Origin: Ruminococcus flavefaciens
Lineage (GTDB): Bacteria; Bacillota; Clostridia; Oscillospirales; Ruminococcaceae
Length of the DNA stretch: 18,021 nucleotides
Direction of reading: 5' to 3'
NCBI GenBank assembly: GCA_002348905.1
Contig: DEBW01000155.1
Coordinates: 4,495 to 22,515 of the forward strand
In this document: positions 14,241-18,021 of the stretch, piece after piece
Layout of the letters: each line of letters starts with the position of its first letter
Numbering within the stretch: the first letter of the stretch is position 1
Position numbers and translations under genes: made by a program
Notes under the pieces: model-generated
What the model was told of the DNA's origin: nothing
The model's input: the letters and a program-made list of their open reading frames with translations, nothing else
Databases searched by the model: none

Positions 14241-15365
14241 ATGAATACAAGATACCTTATGATATATCTTGCTTCGTGTGCCATGCATGGCGAGATACCG
14301 GATAAAAGGAAAATTGAATCTGTTGATATTGAAAAGCTTTTCGATATCTGCAAATTCCATAGTATCGCCGGATTAGTCGCATATGCACTTGAATCTGCCG
14401 GTATCAAAGACGAAAAGTTTGAGAAAGAAAAAAGCCTTGTAATACGAAATACCATACTTCTTGATTCCGAGCGCAAGAAAATATTTGAATTTTTTGAAAA
14501 AGAAAAGATATGGTATATGCCTCTGAAAGGAGTTTACCTTAAAGAGCTTTATCCAAAGATAGGTATGCGTCAGATGTGCGACAATGACATACTTATTGAT
14601 ATGTCCAAAATAGGTGTAGTTGACGAATTCATGAAAAACAGGGGATATACCATGGATAAAAGTGAAGAGTCACACGACTGGGCGTATCAAAAGCCGGTAT
14701 GCTATAACTATGAGATGCACAAAACTCTCGTGGGAGATTACCATAACAAAGTATGGTATGACTATTACCTTAACGTAAAGGACAGGCTTGTAAAAGACGA
14801 AGGCAATAACTACGGTTTTCATTTTACAAATGAGGACTTCTATATCTACATGAGACTGCATGAGTATAAGCATTTCTCAGCAAGCGGTATCGGTATCCGT
14901 TCATTGATCGACGTTTACGTTTTTCTTAACAGATACGAAAAAGAGCTTGACTGGAAGTATATCGAAGCAGAATGCAGAAAGCTCGGCATTGTTGATTTTG
15001 AGCAGCAGACAAGAAAACTTGCCGGACTTGTGTTCAGTTCATACGACTTCAGTTTCCTTGACAGCAAAAACAAAGAACTGCTTGAATACTATCTTTCTTC
15101 CGGAACGTATGGTACAGTTGAGAATTTAACGAAGAATAAGCTCAATGACCTGAAAGCGGATGATAAGAAATTTTTAAGACTGCGCTATGTTTTCAGAAGG
15201 TTCTTTCCGCCAATGGAAATATACAGAGTGTGGTTTCCGTTTTTCTATAAGCATAAAATACTTTTGCCGGTCGGCTGGCTCTACAGAATAATCAGAGCGC
15301 CGTTCTACAGACGGAAAAGAATAAAAAATGAGCTGAAAGAGCTCAAAAATAACAAAAAGGCTTAG
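14241..15365 (+). CDS. Nucleotidyltransferase-fold protein (PF14907-type)
   Basis: 374 residues. Resembles the uncharacterised nucleotidyltransferase family NTP_transf_5. WYMPLKGVYLKELYPKIGMR (91-110) followed by D114-N115-D116-I-L-I is the family's L-K-G / R / D-x-D signature for metal and nucleotide binding. HEYKHFSASGIGIRSLIDVY (about 211-230) is the downstream H-x-x-K / R-x-L-x-D segment. The role is unknown; as last gene of the operon it may modify a sugar or lipid carrier, or carry out a coupling step. The frame begins at a TTG at 14226, but the ATG at 14241 has GAGG nine bases upstream and is preferred. The C-terminus is very basic (RRKRIKNELKELKNNKK), suggesting membrane or nucleic-acid contact. 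Confidence 0.8.
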   Translation: MNTRYLMIYLASCAMHGEIPDKRKIESVDIEKLFDICKFHSIAGLVAYALESAGIKDEKFEKEKSLVIRNTILLDSERKKIFEFFEKEKIWYMPLKGVYLKELYPKIGMRQMCDNDILIDMSKIGVVDEFMKNRGYTMDKSEESHDWAYQKPVCYNYEMHKTLVGDYHNKVWYDYYLNVKDRLVKDEGNNYGFHFTNEDFYIYMRLHEYKHFSASGIGIRSLIDVYVFLNRYEKELDWKYIEAECRKLGIVDFEQQTRKLAGLVFSSYDFSFLDSKNKELLEYYLSSGTYGTVENLTKNKLNDLKADDKKFLRLRYVFRRFFPPMEIYRVWFPFFYKHKILLPVGWLYRIIRAPFYRRKRIKNELKELKNNKKA

Positions 15366-15390
15366 GGGGAGTTCCTGAGTATCAGAGTTT

Positions 15391-15428
15391 CAAAACAGGG
15401 ACGCTTTCTTCTGAGCGCCCCTGTTTTG
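15391..15428 (+). terminator. Rho-independent terminator of the polysaccharide operon
   Basis: CAAAACAGGGACGC pairs with GCGCCCCTGTTTTG at 13 of 14 positions around a ten-base loop and runs into TTTTATT. It lies 25 bases past the last gene of the operon. Confidence 0.9.
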
Positions 15429-15457
15429 TTTTATTACAGAAAGCGATGAGGTTTTAT

Positions 15458-16027
15458 ATGGACTACTATAATATTATTTTTAAAAAATCAGCATTTTTAT
15501 TCTCACTTATGATAATCACGCCTTTCTTTTGTTCATGTGATGTAAAAGAAAAAGATTATTATTGTAGCGATTATGCTATATGTAACGGTCTTAATGAATG
15601 TTACGAAGTAAAATGTCAAGAAATAGCAGGATTCCCAGATACATCATTAAAAATTGATATCATTAAGGAAAGTGAATTGATTTTTAGCTATGATAAACAA
15701 TTTAGAAAAGACTTGTTTCCAAACGAAGTAATACACTTATTTGACAATGGTGTAGATCAATATTATTATATTGCTGATAACATTTCTGATTATATAGCAA
15801 TAAATAATAAAAGCAACTCTACTTACATTCAATATTTTGAAGATATGATTGATATAAACATTGACTACAGTGATTCAAATAAAAGCTATTTTTCTGATTA
15901 TGTTTCTTTGTCACAGCAATTAAATGAACATCTTACTAAGAAAAAAATTGAAGATATGTTTAATTCTTGCGAACAAGATAGCAGTAATATTGTTAAACTA
16001 TATAATTTATGCAATAATATTAATTAA
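15458..16027 (+). CDS. Putative lipoprotein, first of two paralogues
   Basis: 189 residues. A basic start and hydrophobic segment (about 8-24) end in PFFCSC, a lipobox-like site with Cys27 as the likely lipidated residue, so the protein should be anchored outside the membrane. The rest is acidic and polar with many Tyr, Asn and Ile. No known domain was recognised. The ATG at 15446 is in frame, but the ATG at 15458 has GATGAGG seven bases upstream and is preferred. It shares an ungapped stretch ending in FPN, then LF and YYY motifs and a C-terminal DMF...LY motif, with the next gene. Base composition is more AT-rich than the upstream operon. No promoter is visible between the operon terminator and this gene. 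Confidence 0.7.
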   Translation: MDYYNIIFKKSAFLFSLMIITPFFCSCDVKEKDYYCSDYAICNGLNECYEVKCQEIAGFPDTSLKIDIIKESELIFSYDKQFRKDLFPNEVIHLFDNGVDQYYYIADNISDYIAINNKSNSTYIQYFEDMIDINIDYSDSNKSYFSDYVSLSQQLNEHLTKKKIEDMFNSCEQDSSNIVKLYNLCNNIN

Positions 16028-16087
16028 ATGATAACTCAGACTTAAATATAAGATTTAATATTATACACATAAAGGATTTGATTATTT

Positions 16088-16630
16088 ATGGATAAAAATA
16101 TTCTCAATAAAATCACTATCTTCACTATCCTCATGTTTCTTATTTTGCCGTTTTATTCATGTGCAGAAAACGAACACGCCAATAATTTTGAAATTTATGA
16201 AATATCAAATAACACAGACAAATATACTGTAAAATACAAAATAAGAGATGGTATGCCTGATGATATAATAAATTTTCAGATATATCATGAAGATAATATC
16301 ATTTTAAACTACTCTACTGATTATAAGAACAAATGCTTTCCAAATAAGCTATTATATCTTTTTTCTCATGAAAATGCTGATTATTATTATATGTCAACTG
16401 ACCTATATGAATACATATTCGTATCATCAGAAATAAAAAATGGTGATAATTTGATGGGCATAGATGTTATTCATAATGATAAGGATGCGTATAATGAAGA
16501 ATACAAAACAATATCTAATATTATGAAAGATAAATTAGATAAAAAAGATTTGATAGATATGTTTCAGAAAAACGGTTATTCATATGATAAAATAATCGGG
16601 TTGTATGACGGGTTGTATGAGTTAACATAA
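16088..16630 (+). CDS. Putative lipoprotein, second of two paralogues
   Basis: 180 residues. The hydrophobic N-terminal segment ends in LPFYSC, with Cys25 as the likely lipid-modified residue. The body aligns with the preceding protein: a 42-position ungapped stretch (around KYTVKYKIRDGMPDD to KCFPN) has about 13 identities by eye, followed by LYLF, YYY and YIF blocks and a C-terminal DMF...IIGLYDGLY. AAAGGA lies about 11 bases before the ATG. The gene is AT-rich. No function or known domain was recognised. The pair most likely arose by an old tandem duplication. Confidence 0.7.
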   Translation: MDKNILNKITIFTILMFLILPFYSCAENEHANNFEIYEISNNTDKYTVKYKIRDGMPDDIINFQIYHEDNIILNYSTDYKNKCFPNKLLYLFSHENADYYYMSTDLYEYIFVSSEIKNGDNLMGIDVIHNDKDAYNEEYKTISNIMKDKLDKKDLIDMFQKNGYSYDKIIGLYDGLYELT

Positions 16631-16718
16631 TTAAAAACAACAGATCATTTACATATTCAGTTTCGCATACAGCAGCTGTCCGTTTATCATTTAGGTAGAT
16701 TGAATTATTCAAATAAAA

Positions 16719-16744
16719 AAGGCTTAGGAAAATTCCTAAGCCTT
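16719..16744 (-). terminator. Terminator of galE, possibly bidirectional
   Basis: A perfect inverted repeat, AAGGCTTAGG, six-base loop, CCTAAGCCTT, lies just past the galE stop. On the minus strand it is followed by TTTTATTTG. On the plus strand TATATTTT follows, so it may also stop transcription from the lipoprotein genes. Confidence 0.85.
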
Positions 16745-16749
16745 ATATT

Positions 16750-17772
16750 TTACTTCTGATTATATCCGTATGGGTTGTTGGACTGCCATCTCCATAAGTC
16801 ACGGCACATATCAGCGAGATTCTTTTCAGTTTTCCAGCCGAGCACGTTAAGAGCCTTATCAGCGTTTGCGTAGCTCTCAGGGAGGTCTCCGGCTCTTCTG
16901 TCGCCGTATTCGACCTTTATCTCGATATCGTTTTCTTTCTGGAAAGTAGTAACGATCTCAGTAACGGAGTACGGAGTACCAGTACCGAGGTTGAATACTT
17001 CAACGCCCTTATTTTTGAAAACGAAGTCTATAGCCTTAACGTGACCTTTTGCGAGGTCAACGACATGGATATAGTCACGTCTGCAAGTACCGTCCGGAGT
17101 AGGGTAGTCCTTACCGAATATTGTAAGGTGGTCACGTCTGCCGACAGCTACCTGAGCAACGTAAGGCATGAGGTTATTAGGGATACCCTGTGGATCTTCG
17201 CCCATAATACCAGACTCATGAGCGCCGATAGGATTGAAGTATCTGAGGAGTACGACAGACATATCCTTGTCAGCCTTAGCAGCATCTTCAAGTATCTGCT
17301 CCATCATGACTTTAGTCCAGCCGTAAGGGTTTGTGCAGGTACCACGCTTCATTTCCTCGGTATAAGGAACAGGATTTTCCTCGCCGTAAACAGTAGCGGA
17401 AGATGAGAATATGATATTCTTTACGCCGTACTCGTTCATACATTCAAGGAGTGTGAGGGTAGTATCAATATTGTTTCTGTAGTAGAGAACAGGCTTTTCG
17501 ACGGATTCGCCTACAGCTTTAAGACCAGCGAAGTGTATGACAGCGTCTATCTTGTTTTCTTTGAATATAACAGAGAGCTTGTCCTTGTCCTTAACATCGA
17601 CTTCATAAGCCTGAACCTGTTTGCCGGTAATCTTTTCAACTCTTTTTATAGACTCCGGACAGCTGTTTGAGTAGTTGTCAGCGATAACGACTTCATAGCC
17701 TGCTTCAAGAAGTTCAACGGCGGTATGAGAGCCGATATATCCAGCACCGCCGGCAAGTAATATCTTTGACAT
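16750..17772 (-). CDS. galE: UDP-glucose 4-epimerase
   Basis: 340 residues, the normal GalE length. It interconverts UDP-glucose and UDP-galactose using tightly bound NAD (EC 5.1.3.2). GGAGYIGSHT (8-17) is the NAD-binding motif. FSSSATVYG (122-130) gives catalytic S125, with Y150 and K154 in PYGWTK. LLRYFNPIGAHESG and CRRDYIHVVDLAKGH are classic GalE segments. AAGGAG lies eight bases upstream of the ATG, and the gene has its own promoter and terminator on the strand opposite the polysaccharide operon. It can supply UDP-galactose for surface glycan synthesis or serve galactose use; the sequence does not decide between these. Confidence 0.97.
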   Translation of the reverse strand: MSKILLAGGAGYIGSHTAVELLEAGYEVVIADNYSNSCPESIKRVEKITGKQVQAYEVDVKDKDKLSVIFKENKIDAVIHFAGLKAVGESVEKPVLYYRNNIDTTLTLLECMNEYGVKNIIFSSSATVYGEENPVPYTEEMKRGTCTNPYGWTKVMMEQILEDAAKADKDMSVVLLRYFNPIGAHESGIMGEDPQGIPNNLMPYVAQVAVGRRDHLTIFGKDYPTPDGTCRRDYIHVVDLAKGHVKAIDFVFKNKGVEVFNLGTGTPYSVTEIVTTFQKENDIEIKVEYGDRRAGDLPESYANADKALNVLGWKTEKNLADMCRDLWRWQSNNPYGYNQK

Positions 17773-17809
17773 ATTATTATCTCCTTTTGTGTCATATTGT
17801 ATATTTTTT

Positions 17810-17838
17810 ATTATAACCGACTATATAAAAAAAGTCAA
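17810..17838 (-). promoter_or_regulatory. Sigma-A promoter for galE
   Basis: On the minus strand TTGACT (17833-17838), a 17-base spacer and TATAAT (17810-17815) lie about 38 bases upstream of the galE start codon. Confidence 0.85.
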
Positions 17839-17844
17839 GGGAAA

Positions 17845-17860
17845 TTGTTTGTATAAACAA
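17845..17860. promoter_or_regulatory. Palindrome just upstream of the galE -35 box
   Basis: TTGTTT and AAACAA are exact inverted arms around GTAT, ending six bases before the galE -35 hexamer. The place fits an upstream activator or repressor site. In AT-rich DNA such short arms also occur by chance. Confidence 0.3.
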
Positions 17861-17955
17861 GAGATTAAATTTTGTTGATTAGAAATGTTAATTTTTATTC
17901 GCAATATTTTGAAAATTGATGTCTGTGTTTCGTTGAAAAAATATTAGTGGGACGT

Positions 17956-18021
17956 CGAGGACGCCGTCCCCTACAAATACGCTTACGTAGAATAGCCGAA
18001 TTGTAGGGGCTGGCGTCCTCG
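17956..18021. repeat. GTAGGG-family repeat as a long inverted repeat
   Basis: A 21-base arm (17956-17976), starting CGAGGACGCC and ending CCCCTACAA, matches the reverse complement of 18001-18021 at 19 of 21 positions, with 24 bases between. Both arms carry TTGTAGGGG facing inward. The right arm reaches the window end, so the full element may be longer. It shares the TTGTAGGG core with copies at 1-18 and 1684-1708. Confidence 0.75.

Noticed and set aside
15446..15457. Start of the first lipoprotein at the ATG at 15446
   Set aside because: GATGAGG, which contains that ATG, is better placed as the ribosome site for the ATG at 15458.

Overview
The window looks like chromosomal DNA of a low-to-mid GC Gram-positive anaerobe of the class Clostridia, most likely Ruminococcus or a close relative. 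This is inferred from the strong AAGGAG-type ribosome sites, near-perfect TTGACA-17-TATAAT promoters, a CwlD-type amidase, and intergenic repeats containing GTAGGG. No rRNA or other taxonomic marker is present, so the genus is a judgement, not a proof.

Layout. (1) 1-4065, minus strand: three separately transcribed genes. They encode a membrane Cache-GGDEF protein with a degenerate active site, a CwlD-like N-acetylmuramoyl-L-alanine amidase, and a 436-residue MORN-repeat protein. Two of these genes are followed, at the stop codon or three bases after it, by a 28-base array of four 7-base repeats and then a hairpin. (2) 4066-4488: a divergent intergenic region with a promoter on each side and a leader of about 150 bases for the plus-strand operon. 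(3) 4489-15365, plus strand: a compact surface-polysaccharide operon ended by a strong terminator at 15391-15428. The order is Wzy-like polymerase, GT2 glycosyltransferase, rfbF, rfbG, D-2-hydroxyacid dehydrogenase, relic of an acyltransferase, DRE-TIM aldolase, acyltransferase 3, GT8 glycosyltransferase, Wzx-like flippase and a nucleotidyltransferase-fold protein. (4) 15446-16630: two AT-rich, diverged tandem paralogues encoding putative lipoproteins of unknown function. (5) 16719-17838, minus strand: galE with its own promoter and terminator. (6) 17956-18021: a large inverted repeat of the GTAGGG family, running into the window edge.

How the genes fit together. RfbF and RfbG should make CDP-4-keto-6-deoxy-D-glucose. 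The usual next genes for 3,6-dideoxyhexoses (ddhC type, abequose/paratose synthase) are absent. Instead a 2-hydroxyacid dehydrogenase and a DmpG/HMGL-fold aldolase follow. A plausible but unproven reading is that the aldolase adds a 2-oxoacid to the keto-sugar and the dehydrogenase reduces the new 2-oxo group, giving an unusual branched or extended CDP-sugar. Two glycosyltransferases, an acyltransferase, a flippase and a polymerase would then build, decorate, export and polymerise a repeat unit. GalE could supply UDP-galactose. No initiating phosphoglycosyltransferase or chain-length regulator is in the window, so these must be supplied from elsewhere.
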